Origin: Toxonevra muliebris
Lineage: Eukaryota > Arthropoda > Insecta > Diptera > Pallopteridae
Length of the DNA stretch: 64,000 bases
Assembly: GCA_963691655.1 (NCBI GenBank)
Contig: OY829329.1
Coordinates: 16,940,708 to 17,004,707, forward strand
Reading direction: 5' to 3'
The notes beneath the pieces were generated by a model, which was given only the letters and a program-made list of their open reading frames with translations, was not told the origin of the DNA and searched no databases. Positions 12,346 through 24,764 of this stretch are shown in pieces. Each line of letters opens with the position of its first letter. Positions within the stretch are counted from its first letter, which is position 1. A program made the position numbers and the translations under genes.

Positions 12346-12414
12346 AATTTGATAGATAAGTATTATTTGCTCATGGCTTTCTGTTCTTATAAAATTATAA
12401 ATAATATCTAACTG

Positions 12415-12490
12415 CGAATGTGAATGAGGAATAACAGCAGAAAGAAATGTAAAAGCATATGAATGAGGAATAACACCAGAAAGAAAGATG
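12415..12490 (+). repeat. Short tandem duplication
   Basis: GAATGAGGAATAACA(G/C)CAGAAAGAAA occurs twice in a row (about 12423-12449 and 12461-12487). Confidence 0.6.
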
Positions 12491-12626
12491 TACTTTATAT
12501 GGGAGAGTGCGCCATCTGACATACAGATGGCGTTATTTTCCGCTATTTTTAAAATCGAACAAACCCTTATCTGTTTTTTTTTTTTGCATTTTAATTTTGC
12601 GAATATTTGTACATTTTCTTGATATA

Positions 12627-12938
12627 GGTTAGGTTAGGTTGGAGTGGCTGTCGAGAGACACACTTAGGCCTGAACGACCCGTTGTGATACCACATAGTTG
12701 GACCTACAGTTTAACGCCGATTCCGAACGGCGGTGTGGCAATTTTTTATCGGCTTGGTGGTTTTGCCATTACCAACCAATGTGTGTACTTGTACACTATC
12801 TTATAATTCTCATACACTTCATATTGATAGTGAATATAAGAAAGTAATGAAAATTAACCACCAGACGAAGACGGGAATCGAACCCGAACCTCCCAGATGA
12901 AAGTCTAGTGCACTATCCACTAGGCTATCGAGGTCGTC
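12627..12938 (-). mobile_element. tRNA-derived SINE with 7-bp target duplication
   Basis: Read on the minus strand, the element starts GACGACCTCGATAGCC and has a tRNA-like head: an A box TAGCCTAGTGG (12927-12917) and a perfect B box GGTTCGATTCC (12884-12874), with an anticodon arm that closes only on a six-base loop. The unrelated body ends with CAACCTAACCTAACC at 12627. The direct repeat TGATATA flanks it at 12620-12626 and 12939-12945. The head most resembles tRNA-Glu (loop CTTTCA). Its orientation is opposite to the host gene. Confidence 0.75.
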
Positions 12939-13073
12939 TGATATAAAAATTTATAAATTATTAAACTTTCATTGCGAGTATTTGTGCATTGTCTTGATAT
13001 AAGAATTTATAAATTGTAAAACTTTCATTCGAATACGAATGCTTAATAAAAGCGTGTAGTTATAATTTTTGTA
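12939..13073. repeat. Target-site tandem repeat beside the SINE
   Basis: TTGCGA(A/G)TATTTGT(A/G)CATT(T/G)TCTTGATATA occurs at about 12597 and 12975, and the ATTTATAAATT...AAACTTTCATT stretch twice at about 12950 and 13005. The SINE appears to have landed inside a roughly 56-bp tandem duplication. Confidence 0.5.
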
Positions 13074-14350
13074 TTGGGAGTATGAATGTATAAACTCGTA
13101 TTTTTTTTCGTAATTTGGACATTTATTGTGAAAAAGTGATTATAAATTTATTCTTTAAAGTATTGTCCATCGTTAGCCACAACCTTTTCCCATCTTTCTG
13201 GTAGTATACGGATTCCGCGTCGAAAGAACTCCTCATCTTTTGAGGCTATCCACGAATCGACCCATTTTTTGAGTTCTTCGAAAGATCGGAAGTGCTGTTC
13301 AGCCAGGCCATGTGTTATCGATCGGAACAAGTGGTAATCAGAAGGAACAATGTCTGGAGAATACGGTGGGTGGGGTAGCACTTCTCATTTCAGCGTTTTC
13401 AAGTATGTTTGTACTTGCCTTGCAACATGCGGCCGAGCATTGTCGTGCTGAAGAATAACTTCGTCGTGTCTATTCTCATATTCTGGCCTCTTATCCTTTA
13501 ATGCTCGGCTCAAACGCATCAATTGTAGTCGCCAGTGATCGTTTCATTCGGTTTCAACAGCTCATAATACACGACACGTTTCATATCCCACAAAATGCAC
13601 AGCATGAGCTTGGATCCATGGATGTTCGGCTTTGCCGTTGATGTTTGTGCATGTCCGGGCGGTCCCCGTGATTTTTTACGCTTTCGGTTATCATAACGTA
13701 TCCACTTTTCATCGCCAGTCACAATACGATGCAGAAACCCCTTTCTTTTCTGTCGTTCAATCAGCTGTTCACATGTGAAAAATCGTCGTTCGACGTCTCT
13801 CGGCTTCTATTCGTACGGCACCCAATTTCCTTGCTTTTGAATTATTCCCAATGCTTTTAATTGTTTAGAAATGGTTGATTGATCAACTCCTAAAAATTCT
13901 GCAAGTTCTTGTTGCGTTTGACATGAATCTTCTTCGAGTAATGCCTTCAATTCTTCATCTTCAAACTTTTTCAGGCCGCCTGAACGTGCCCTGTCTTCAA
14001 CATCACAATGACCACTTTTGAAACGGGCATACCACACCTGACACATTCTAACGTCTATAGCACAGTCAGGATAAGCTTCAGTGAGTAAACTATGTGCTTC
14101 AGTTACGTTTTTCTTTAAATGGAAGAAGCAAATTAAAACTTCCCGCAAATGTTGTTTTGTTGCCACGAAATTCGACATTTTCAGCTATAGTAAAACATTT
14201 TTGTAAAATTATGAAAATTATTTAACAGATCAATTCTTATAGTATTTTTGGCGCTCTTCGAGATAGAATAGCTGACAATTTAAAAAAAATGGCGCGTATG
14301 ATAGATATGAAGTTAGTCACAATTACGAGTTTATACATTCATACTCCCAA
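13074..14350 (-). mobile_element. Full-length mariner-family transposon, 1277 bp
   Basis: Perfect 27-bp terminal inverted repeats (13074-13100 and 14324-14350, outer bases TTGGGAGTATGAATGTATAA) are flanked by TA at 13072-13073 and 14351-14352. The length is normal for mariner. The element is complete in structure but its transposase is broken, so it could move only if mobilised by another copy. Confidence 0.9.
13148..14178 (-). pseudogene. Mariner transposase, broken by two stops and a small deletion
   Basis: The minus-strand frame starts MSNFVATKQHLREVLICFFH at 14178. It has the N-terminal helix-turn-helix part (EEDSCQTQQELAEFLGVDQS), then GNWVPYE followed by a TAG at 13809-13807. The same frame continues with [11 protein letters not shown] (first catalytic D) and [20 protein letters not shown], until a small deletion near 13525 changes frame. 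After it come a TGA at 13387-13385 and LPHPPYSPDIVPSDYHLFRS, which carries the last aspartate of the D,D34D triad. It ends KVVANDGQYFKE. The family protein is about 345 residues, so little besides the lesions is missing. Confidence 0.85.
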
Positions 14351-15857
14351 TATCACCCAAACTTAGCAAGGGCCACTCACCGAAACCTAAATAGTTATTT
14401 ATAATGCTAAAAAATTATAACAAAGTTTTTGGTCTCGATTGTGCTCCGAAGATCGACAGAGTAAAAAAGATCAAAGGGAATGACAAAATAACAAAGCAAA
14501 TTACGTTTATAACAGAGGGTCTCAAAAAAGCAACAACAAAAATACAAAAAGTGGGTATTGAGTAAAAAAAAATACAAGACTAATTTTATAAGACTAAGTT
14601 AAATAGAACTTCAATAGCACGTCTTCAGGTTCGCAAGTTTATACTGCCTAAAAGGAAGGAAGAATCTGTAAAATCAATTTAAATTGAGATATTGGAAACG
14701 GTGCCGTGAAAGGACAATATCGTTTATTACAACTGGAAAAATAACCGCAAGTACACGGAGCGATAGAAACCTGTTAGTCGAGTAAAAAGCAAATGGAGCT
14801 TGGAATGTTGTTCATTAAAGCAGAAAATTTCGTAAGAACTCACATAATTCGATGTTGATAAATCAGGTACTATCTTCTGTCTCACTTTCACATCGAATAC
14901 AGTGCGATTGTATGTGAGAAAATAGTGCAAGAAAACAAATCCACACACGAAATTTCATTGACAATGACAATATAAGTATTCGATTCAAATTTTTAAACTA
15001 ATTGGTAGGTACAAGTAAATAAATACATCAATGTATTTTCAAATACATATATAAGAGTTTCTGTGAGGAAAAAGCATTTTTATAATAAAATACACGCACA
15101 CATCAGTGTATACAGCGAAAAAAAAAAAACGCGCTGCTCTTTTGACTTTGATCTTGGCCTTGAGGGTGTGTGTTGATTATATTCGCATCATTTTTCTTTT
15201 CATTTTTAAGTATTTCATTTTAAAAAACATTTACGAAACAAGCAAAAAAAATAAGAATATTTAAAAGAATTATGTGAGCGTGAGCTTAGTCACAAGACAA
15301 AAACTACGAAAGAAAAAAAATGGCAAAAATACAATGTATATTTCTCCTACACATCCTACAAAATGTGTATAAGAAAATACATACAATAGTTAATTTAATT
15401 TTTAAAAGAACTCTACATACTATACATACACATTATTCTATAGAATCTACAGGTGATTACATACACCTACGTTTGTACACAAATGTTGCTTCATTATTTT
15501 TGATGCCATTAGAGGCTTCTTTGAAAATGATTGCAAAAGTTTGCCTATAGCAATTTCTTTTTCTATGAAAAGTAGCTTTGGGAATGATTGAAAAATCTAT
15601 ATTTTCTCCAACAGGTGGTGCTACTTTGTCATAAGTATTCAATTGAATTGCAGCAAAGCCTCCTCTCAACAAATCAAAATAAGCACCTTTCAAATAAGTA
15701 AGTCTTTTTGAAAGTGCTCCCCCTTTTCATCGACAAAATCTGATAACACGAACGTAAATCGAAATTAATCTCTCAGTTTTACTAATTACGAAATAACATC
15801 GACAATTTTGTTAATGTGTGTGTGACTTGATATTTATCACATGCAATGTTAGAGTAG

Positions 15858-15915
15858 TCGCCGTGACGTAATGGTTTTGTACTGAACTGGTACGCAGGAG
15901 ATTCGATACTCGGTA
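15858..15915 (+). repeat. Degenerate tRNA-like (SINE head) sequence
   Basis: GTGACGTAATGGTT (A-box-like) is followed 32 bases later by AGATTCGATACTC (B-box-like). The spacing fits a tRNA-derived promoter, but the arms do not pair as a functional tRNA. No target duplication was found. Low confidence. Confidence 0.3.
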
Positions 15916-16256
15916 CCAGTCAGTATATTGCTTTTAATCTATTTTTATTTCACTGTATGCTCAGTGTTCTTTAAACAGTGCCTTCAACAGGCTTCGCTTT
16001 CATCTGCAGTACCCATGAGAGATAGAGGAAAGTCTCAATTCTTGTCAAAGTCTAGACATATCTTAAATTCACTTTCCATAAAACATTTGATACTTTCATG
16101 GCTAAAGGTTTATACTTTTTGAATGATACAAACCTCATGTTAGTTTCATTTCCATCGTAATAGAGGTTCTTCCTTTCAATTGAAATAATTAAAATATAGT
16201 TCTAATTTATCTGATCGTAAAATATGAAGAAATTGGCATTGAGGGGATCTCATATA

Positions 16257-17278
16257 CAGGATGACAATTGTAAAGCGACGCAAGTTTAATACTCTGCAGC
16301 AAGCTTTGCCATTTACCGTTACTTTAATTTAAAAAGCAAATTCATTCATCATTGGCTTTGCTTTTAATTTCATTTGAATTTTTGTTATTACATTTTGAAA
16401 TTTCCATAAAAATGGACAAGGAAAATATTCGTCGTGAAATTATGAAATTTCATTTGGCAAATTATAGTAGCCGTCAAATTGCAAAGGCTTTAAATTTGTC
16501 AAGTCGTACGGTAGACCGAGCTATTATTCGATATAATGAAACTGGGGGTTTTGGAGATAGAGACCGGGGAAAATTTTCAACAGTTGCCACTACTGGTTTA
16601 ACAGAAAAAATTCGTAAACGAATCAAGCGAAATCCAAGGCGCTCAATGAGAAAAATCGCTAAGGAAGTGGGAGTAAACCGTGAAACAGTGCGAATCATTG
16701 CAAAATCAAAGTTTAATCTTAAGCCGTACAAGCTCCGAAAAGCTCAAGATCTGACACAAAAAAAGAAAGATTTGCGACTGCAAAGATGCAAGGCGTTGCT
16801 ACGCTCCTCCGTGTTAAAAAATGATGAAAATATCTTGTTTACAGATGAAAAATGTTCACGGTTGAACAACATTTCAATGCGCAAAATGACCGAATGTGGC
16901 TAACATCATCATCGCAACAAAATAGGACTGCTGGCCGAGTTCAAAAGCCAGCTTCCGTTATGGTATGGGCTGGAGTTTCCGCTAATGCCAGAACCCCTCT
17001 AATATTCGTTGAATAGGGTGTTAAAATTGACCAGGTTGTTTATCGGAGCATTTTAAATGAACATGTTCTTCCCTGGGCCCAAGATACATTTGGAAATGAA
17101 AACTGGACTTTCCAGCAAGATTCTGCACCTTCCCACATGGAGGTTATATTGAATGAGGTGGGGTTCAAATGAATGCTTATATATTCAGCAATGTTAACAC
17201 TTAATTGTACTTAATGGAAGTACGTCCTTTTGAAAATAACTGCTGAAATGTGTGCGTCACTTTACGATTGTCACCCTG
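16257..17278 (+). mobile_element. Internally deleted copy of the DD37D transposon, 1022 bp
   Basis: The ends are the same as in the 37239-38526 copy and TA flanks it (16255-16256, 17279-17280). Compared with that copy it lacks 265 bases between 17140 and 17141 (equivalent to 38124-38388), with GG shared at the two edges, as expected of interrupted gap repair. One base is also missing near 16851. The two copies otherwise differ by a small number of substitutions, so both insertions look fairly recent. Confidence 0.9.
16412..17158 (+). pseudogene. DD37D transposase, frameshifted and truncated
   Basis: The frame from MDKENIRREIMKF runs to a one-base deletion in the A-run at about 16849-16852 (just after the first catalytic aspartate), then stops at 16903. 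In the restored register there is also a GAG-to-TAG change at 17014-17016. The 265-base deletion removes the third catalytic aspartate and most of the C-terminus. It cannot encode an active enzyme. Confidence 0.85.
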
Positions 17279-17280
17279 TA

Positions 17281-17850
17281 CAAACAAATAGTTGAGAGAT
17301 AGAATAAAGTAGAAAAACAGGGGTTCGGAAAGAGGGGAAAAAAAGAAAAAAGATAGGCGTGACAAAAAATGAAAAGGTAAAAACAGTGTAAGGAAATAAG
17401 ATAACGGGCATAACGGATATAATTAGTAGAAATATAGGGGAGGGAAGGGAAGGAAGAAGAACAAGACTTAAATTTTGGTAGAAATCAATTTTAATACAAA
17501 TGAAAAAGAAAATGGAAATTAAATGAAAATAACCAGAAATTACCGCTAAAGGGGTCCTTCCTTACAAATAAATAGGAGGGAGAAGGGGGAACAAGAAATA
17601 GAAAGGTTAAAAAAAGGTATGATGAAACCAGGTGAGAAAAGATGGACGAGCGAGAGGAAGAGAAAAGAGCTTTGGGTAAAACTCCCTTTCCCGATAAATA
17701 CAGTAGCGGACACATGAAAAAACACGTATTCAACTGTCTTGATTTTGTACATTTAAATGTATTGGAAATTTTACCTTCATGAAGTGTCAAAAATTTTCGT
17801 AGAGATTAAAACCAGGGAGTTTTCAGGCCAATATGGGATAGGTGAAAATG
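17281..17850. other. Purine-rich stretch (+ strand), no gene
   Basis: About 17300-17700 is dominated by A and G on the + strand with AAAGAGGGG and GGGAGGGAAGGAAG-like runs. The open frames seen opposite are biased-composition artefacts. No paired ends were found. Confidence 0.5.
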
Positions 17851-18312
17851 ATTATATCTACTATTTTCGTACGACGACAAGGCGTAGAGTTGTCTTGAAA
17901 CAGAAGGGCGTAAAAGTATGAACACTCCCAGACAATTCGACAGCTTCTCTGCCTATCAGTACGTTTATCGCTGTAACGATCACCGTTCCTTCGCCTACTC
18001 CATTTCATTGGATTCGAAAAGGTTCAATTTGGACTCATCAGCTCATCATCTGCAGTCCAACTCTTTCGTTGCTTGGCTCACTGCAGACGTTTTCGCTGCC
18101 AAAAAGGTTACTTTTTCTCCTGTACTTGTTTGCGGCGGACAGTTCTCGTGCTGATTTCGTAGTCACCGTCTTCAGTAAATTCCCTTCTAATGTCTTCAGC
18201 AATTTTGAAGAGATCTGGTAGACACATGCAAATCATGAGCTGATTTTCTGAGAGATTTGTCATTCGGACAGATTCTGAGCCGAGTTTCCCCTTGATTGAG
18301 TCAGTTCTTCCC
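17850..18312 (-). pseudogene. Tc1-like transposase remnant
   Basis: On the minus strand, 18220-18120 reads KIAEDIRREFTEDGDYEIST then RTVRRK, like the second helix-turn-helix of Tc1 transposases. After frame changes, about 18040-17990 has S-K-L-N-L-F-E-S-N-G-M-E, matching the catalytic D-E-S-K-x-N-L-F-x-S-D-G block. The order and spacing fit a Tc1 enzyme with stops and frameshifts. No terminal repeats were recognised. Confidence 0.5.
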
Positions 18313-20865
18313 ACAGTTTTTCAAAAAATCACTGATGGACGACTTTCTGAACCTAACTCTTATGCTGATATCATGGAGGCTCAAAATTTTTCTGCCGTGA
18401 CGCAAAATTGCGGTCTTGTCATACTCAATCATGTTCTTATTGTCCGGCATACTTTCACAAACAGTTTTCACAACAAATCAATGGTAAATTATGGATAAAG
18501 TTACATCTTGCTCATAATAATACTAGCCAAGTACTCTATCTGTCATAAATGGGTGACATCATAACCTTTTGAATGCATTTTAACTGCTTCTCGGATTTCC
18601 GTATCTGCTCTTATATCTCATGTATTTATGATGCCAAGTTTTTTTTTCCCGGTTCCCCGAATTTCCTAACTAAATTTCCGGATTTTTCTTCCCGGAAATT
18701 TTATAGTGGAATGAATTTCCAGAAATTAAAATCAAATGTCACGTTACTGTTTCATATTATGTGTGAGTTTAATAAGTGTGTGTTTTATTATATATTTTAC
18801 TTTAAGCCCAAAAGTATGCAACACATAATTTCCATATCCAAAACGGTTGTGGAATATATGCACTTAAATATCAATGGAATAGCGGAAGATAACAAAAACT
18901 GTGTTTATTTATTGTATGGTTTTTTTGCATAGTTTATTTTAGTTTATAATTTATTCTTTTCTTTTTGAAATTGTAAAATAATATCAACATTACACGTGCA
19001 ATGTAGACATGCATAAAGCGAAGAAATTGAGTTGAAAGGAGAAAATGAAAAATTTAAAAACCCATGGTTTCACTTTTTGGAACATAAAAACGAAAACTTT
19101 TACAATGAAGTAAACAACAAGTATGTTATCACATCATGTGATGAGTGCGGAAGGTACCCGTTTTAGTTTTTATTTCAATGCTTCTTGCTTTGATATTTTT
19201 TAACAGCTAATTTCTTAATCTCAAGGTATAATACATTCTACCTCGGTGCTAATAAAGAAAATAAAGCAATCCATGTAGACTGAAAATTAAATATATAATT
19301 ATTTATTTAGTATAAATTTTGGCACTAATTTTTTTTTGGCTGTGCGTTTTTTTTTCACACATTTCAACAATAATCTAAATTTCAATTATGTATAGTATAT
19401 GAATGAATGAATATGTATAATCGTTTTCTATACTATAATATATCTACATTATTCATATTATGAGCTCAATAAGCTCACGTGAGATTCGAATATATTTTCG
19501 TTTTACATGTGTATGTATTTTCTTTTTTTTTTATTATTTTTTTATTTTTATTAGCAACTTTGTTGTACTTTGTTTTGTAGTATAAAAAGCGAATCGTTTT
19601 GTTTATTTCGACGTCGTCATTTAGAATAATTAACTTTTGAATGTTTACGTCGGCAGTGAAATATAATCACTGAATGAATGAAAAACAGAGAGAGAACAAA
19701 ATAAACATAATATTTTATAGTAATATAACAAAAATAATAAATAGTAGAATTGAATTATGTGACTCAAATTACATTAGTCATATTAATATTATTATTTTTT
19801 TACGAAAGAAAAATAGTAAAAAAATATCTCTGTGAGAAAAATACCATAAACAAGTATCCCACTTTATATTAAATTCTATAATACTAAATTCGAGAACTTC
19901 AAGAACTCATTCGCGAGAAAGAATTGTTTGTTTTTATAATTTAAAAAAATATTAATACGCGCTTATTTAAAAAATACGCCCTCGTATTTTTAATTATTCA
20001 CAAAAAACTTATTGCAAATCCCGCACACAATTTTTTTATTATTATTATTAATGTATGTTTTTGTTTTGATTATTTTAATGGTAATAAATATTAGATAAGA
20101 TATGAGAGAAACACGCGAAATAGCTCACTTTATTATTATTTGCTGTTGATGTATTCCGTTGAACTATAGAATTTTTACTGGAAAACTAAATTCAAGTTTA
20201 TGGCCGAGCATTGCCTGACATTGTAGACATTTGAGAAATATTTAAGTTGAATGAAATTTTTTTTTTTTTACATGAAAAGGTGCATTTTAATGCTTTATCA
20301 GCGTTGTCTTAAAGTTCGAGCAAAATCTTACAGTAGCAGTTTTGATCCTCAAACCTTACGAAAAATGTTTCTAGCTCTCGAATGTTTCTAGCTTTGTCTC
20401 ATCAGATTTTACCAGGTCCTATGCTTCTGCGGCATAGGAAAGAACTGACATTAGGAAGTATTCACAAAGAGTTATTCTTGTTTATAAATTTTTTAGCTTT
20501 GAAGCTCACTTTTCTTGTTATAATTGAGAGGCTGAGAGGAAAAGTGGTAAAACTTCTACGTTCAGAATTATTTCACTTTTACTCTTATATAAATTTTAGC
20601 CCGCTTTTCCTCTCAACCTGTCATTTATCATTCGAAAGTGATATAAAACCGAAATCGAGGTTAAGAAAAAAAACAGCTATTAATTTAGTCATGACATCCA
20701 AGTAAATTAAGATTACATTAAGGAGAGGATGGAAAAAATTTTGAACCACCCACTGTAGTTTTGTGAATGAATTGCAAACCTTGACTACGGATCAATGTGT
20801 TGGATTGAAAATTTATCGTCAGAAAGATATTTATCAAAATTTATCAAGTTTAAGCTTTCGGAATA

Positions 20866-21950
20866 AAATCCTACTACTCCGAATTCAAAGTGATATTTTC
20901 TAAACTCAATTTGAGTATCCAAGTTTAGTAATAACACTTTCTGAATTCAATTCGAAAACTCCGAATTTAAATTGACGTTTTCGGACTTAAATTTTATCAC
21001 CCATAGTTAAACATCGACGCTTTCTGAATTCAATTCGGTAATTTCGAACTTAAGTTAATGCTTTTTGTATTCAGTTCAACGATTCCGAACTCAAATTGAT
21101 CTACTTTTAGTTCGATTCGGCTATTCCGAATTCAAATAGCCGCTTAATGAATATAAATCAATTATTTATCACTAAGTTTGTGTTTTTCCAATTCAGTTTG
21201 GAGCTCTCAAAATTAAATGTTACTACTCCGAATTCCTAGCGAATTCGTGTTCACTAATTCGAAATAAAATTGAAGTTTTCGGAAGGAAATTTTACTACTC
21301 CGAACTCAAAGTAAGATTTTTTGGACAAATTTTTATACTCCGAATTCTAAATAACATTTTCTGAATTCAATTTCTCTATTTCCATTTGAAAATAACGCTT
21401 TCTGAATATAATTCGATTATTCTAGTATTAAATTAAAGCTTTAAGGCTTAAATTTTTATGCTCCGAATGTAAGTGTGAATTGAAAAATTTGCTTATACCC
21501 AATGGAAATTATGCTTTTTGAACACAACTTGACTATTCCGAATTCAAATGGACTTGACTTGAATTGACTTCCTCTACTTCGAATTCAATTGACACTTTCT
21601 GATTAAAAATCAACTATTCGTAATTCATATTGCTGCTTTCTTAATTCGGTCTAAAGTTATCGGAATAAAATTTTACTACTCCGAACTTAAACTGACACTT
21701 TTAGAATTAAATGTGACTGCTTTCTGAACAAAATTCATCTACTATTATTTAAAAATGAAACTTTCTAAACTGAATTCAATTACTCTGAATTAAAATTTGA
21801 TGCGTTCGGTATTAAATTTTATTACTCCGAATTCAAATTTAATGTTTTTACGATATAATTTGACTACTCCGAATTCAAAATAACAATTTCTGAGTTCCAT
21901 TTGAATATTCCGAATAAAATTTGGTAATTATTTAATCAAATTATCAATTC
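20866..21950 (-). repeat. 41-bp family, array E (reverse orientation)
   Basis: About 1.1 kb of degenerate repeats with ACTCCGAATTCAAA, TTTCTGAATTCAATT and similar blocks every 20-21 bases. It is the reverse complement of the pattern in arrays F and G. It carries no protein-coding signal. Confidence 0.75.
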
Positions 21951-23838
21951 TGGCAATAATGTCGACATTATTTCATCTAAAGTTAGACTGATATAGTATG
22001 AATTTTTTAGATGACACTTCACGTTTTTGCGGTGCGCAATATCAAGTTCGTTTATGTAGGTTGTCGAAGGTCCATTGTATTACTCTTAGACATCTGTTTC
22101 TTTTTGCTAATTCAATTCAAAGTCAGTAGATGTCTCTTCTTAAGGCAAGGCGTGCAGTCCATGACATTATTTTCTGCTAGTTTTCCTTGCTGTTAAGGCA
22201 GAGATGAACAGCCGCAAAAGTGTTGGTGATTTACATACTTCTGTATCCTGTTTTTTTATTTCCGTCACAACTTCTATATTGTTTGCTAGGTGAAGGCAAA
22301 CTGCGAATCCTTTACATGTCACTGAACCAGAGGGTATCCTTTAATCATTTCAATTAACATTCCGATACTTTTGTCGACTTTTACTGAGTCATTTTCAGAT
22401 TGAATTGAAAAAACTTTGAAAATAAAATCAGAAAAGAACAATTATCCTTCTCCTTTCCTCCTTTAATAACGAAACAAAGTTTGTAATTTTATGCTTTGAT
22501 ACAATGGGTTTGAGAAGGTTGCAATCGAATGTCAAAAAGCAACAACTGTCAAAATCCTAGAAATATGAAAATTGCTTAAGAACGTCATCAAACACTTTAA
22601 CTTATTCAAGGATATTACTCCAAAACTTTTCAAATTATTACGAAAATCAAAGAAACTCTAGCTCTTACTATTTATTTTGCCTACAAATATTTAATCAATA
22701 GTTGATGAAAGAACCTTACACTTGCCACACAAAAAGTATTAAAGGTTATTACATACACACAAGGTTAATAATAACTATTCCACAAACAAACAGTACCAAC
22801 ATCGATAACATTGGGCAAAAAAAAACTCTGTCATAGCCATAATTAAGTACAACAAAGTGCTAAAAATAATTGTATTAACAACAACAAGAGCAAAAACATT
22901 TTAATTAAGGCAAGCAAGCACCCTTTGGAAGGAAGACAATGTTCATAGTTAAACCACAGAGTGGCAATATAAATATAAATAGATAGAAACCTATACAAAT
23001 ATTATGCTGCCATAAAAGTGATAGATACTAGAATATAGAAATATTAACCAGCCAGTAGCGCTTCAATGTAGGTACGCAAGTAAATAAATAATAAAAATTT
23101 ATGAATTTTACTTTCGATGCGCAGTATGAATTACCATGAATATTCTATGTCGAATTATTATTTTTTTTTGCATTAATTAAACTCTTCCTCATATTATTTG
23201 GAGAAGATTTCCTTACCTTATCATGCATTGATATCCTAAAATACCTCTTGAAAATACATATTTATTTTAACACTTCCAACGAATTGCTGTTGATTTTTTA
23301 TCTTTCACTATTATGTGAATGTTGACATTTCATTAGCCTTATATAGAGCATAACATGTCAGTCAGCTAACTAATTGGGTTAAGACAGTATTGACATAGAA
23401 AAACCCCCACTGAAAATGTTTAATACTTTCACAAAGCAAACACTTTTACTTGTCATAAACACACGAGCTAAGTACTTATCTATACGTATGTGTCTAATAA
23501 ACATATTTCAATTTCATATTAAAATTTTTATTCGGAATAGTTAAATTGAACTCAGTAAGTGTCAGTTCAATCACTTCAGATAAACGAATAGATATAAATT
23601 GAAGTTTTCAGTAAAGAAATTTGTAGAGGGTACAGTAACAATGTTGTATATAGCCAAGTTGGTACAAAGAAAGTATTAAGGTGCAAATTGGTGCATTGAA
23701 AAACAAAAATATCTGAGTAACCACAGATTCAATTTTCAAAAACTTTCTGTTTTGTTAACGTAAGTTTTTATCAAACTAAAAAGTTGAAGCGAAAAAGTTT
23801 TAACTTTCTCTGGAACACTTCTCCTTAGAGCCTGAGCC

Positions 23839-24518
23839 TTAAGCACACCACTTGCGTCGATAATCTGTAACGTCCTTAGATGCCCTTTTTGCTGCCTTAA
23901 ATTCCCTTTTAATTAAAGCCCAATATTTCTGAATTGGTTCTGTGCAGTTAGACGGATTCTTCTCTCTAGGGACCAACATTATTTTATTCTTCTGGTACCA
24001 TTCAAGAGCTGTTTTTCTGTAGTGGCACGAAGCGAGCTCAGGCAAAAAAAAAAAGAAGATACCTTATGTTGGCTTAAAAATGGTCGAAGCCTCTTTTGAA
24101 ATCATTCCTTAACATGTGCCTGTGGTCACAAAAATTTATTTTTTTCCACAGCTGCGAAATGGTTGCCAAAAGAAAAATTTTTTTTAAGGAATCTAAGCCC
24201 TTCTTTGGTCCTAAGTTTTTCTAGGACATTTTCTCTAGCTTTCGTAACAAAAAATTCTTGACCAGGAAGCTGAAAAAAGTTGGAGAGAATGTATATCTCA
24301 TCATCCATTACACAACATCCATACTGACTGACAAAATGTTTATTTAATTTTTGAGCGCGTATTTTTGCTTCACAATTCTTTTCTGCATTGCGATGTTTTT
24401 GAACTTTGTAGGTCTGCAGATCAGCTTCACCTACCTCTCTTCGTACAAATGATTCAGAACAATCCGCTAACCCGCTACTTTTGTTAAGATTAAAATTACC
24501 GAATAAGAACTCACACAT
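23839..24518 (-). pseudogene. IS630/Tc1/mariner-type transposase remnant
   Basis: The minus-strand frame 24518-24126 contains HFVSQYGCCVMDDEIYILSN then LPGQEF, and a second frame at 24045-23839 has PELASCHYRK, NPSNCTEPIQ and KYWALIKREFK. Together they resemble the family with a first aspartate in MDDE(T)Y, a second in the (D)LASCHY block and a last acidic residue in RPIEKYWA. Here the second position reads E and the last reads Q, and much of the middle is missing. It is therefore dead. No inverted repeats were found. Confidence 0.6.
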
Positions 24519-24764
24519 TAGGACATCCTAGTTGAGATCATATCCCTAAACTTAAACATTCAAGGCTCTTGTTTGGGAAACTTCATTCAAAACTAACAGC
24601 CTTATATGTCTCAAGCTACCTAAGTGAAAACAGAATAATTACGGTATAGATATGGTCCAACCTCCTAACAGACTCAACATTCTGTTATCTGATCTTGCAT
24701 CTTTTTATTAGAAAGAGTTAAATCAATTTCTAGATCTATTCATCGTGTCGTAGTGGTTATGTGC

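Noticed and set aside
12874..12938. Functional tRNA-Glu gene
   Set aside because: The anticodon loop is one base short, the acceptor stem does not close properly, and a TSD shows it is the head of a SINE.
16352..16411. Twenty extra codons upstream of the DD37D start (MALLLISFEFLLL...), also at 37334-37393
   Set aside because: They lie between the TIR and the conserved MDKENIRR start, are hydrophobic and unlike the family; the ATG at 16412/37394 is preferred.
17491..17790. Minus-strand open frame of 99 codons
   Set aside because: It lies opposite a biased-composition stretch, and overlapping frames of similar length exist there.
18573..18932. Plus-strand open frame of 119 codons
   Set aside because: It has biased F/Y/K composition, no domain and no splice or start context.
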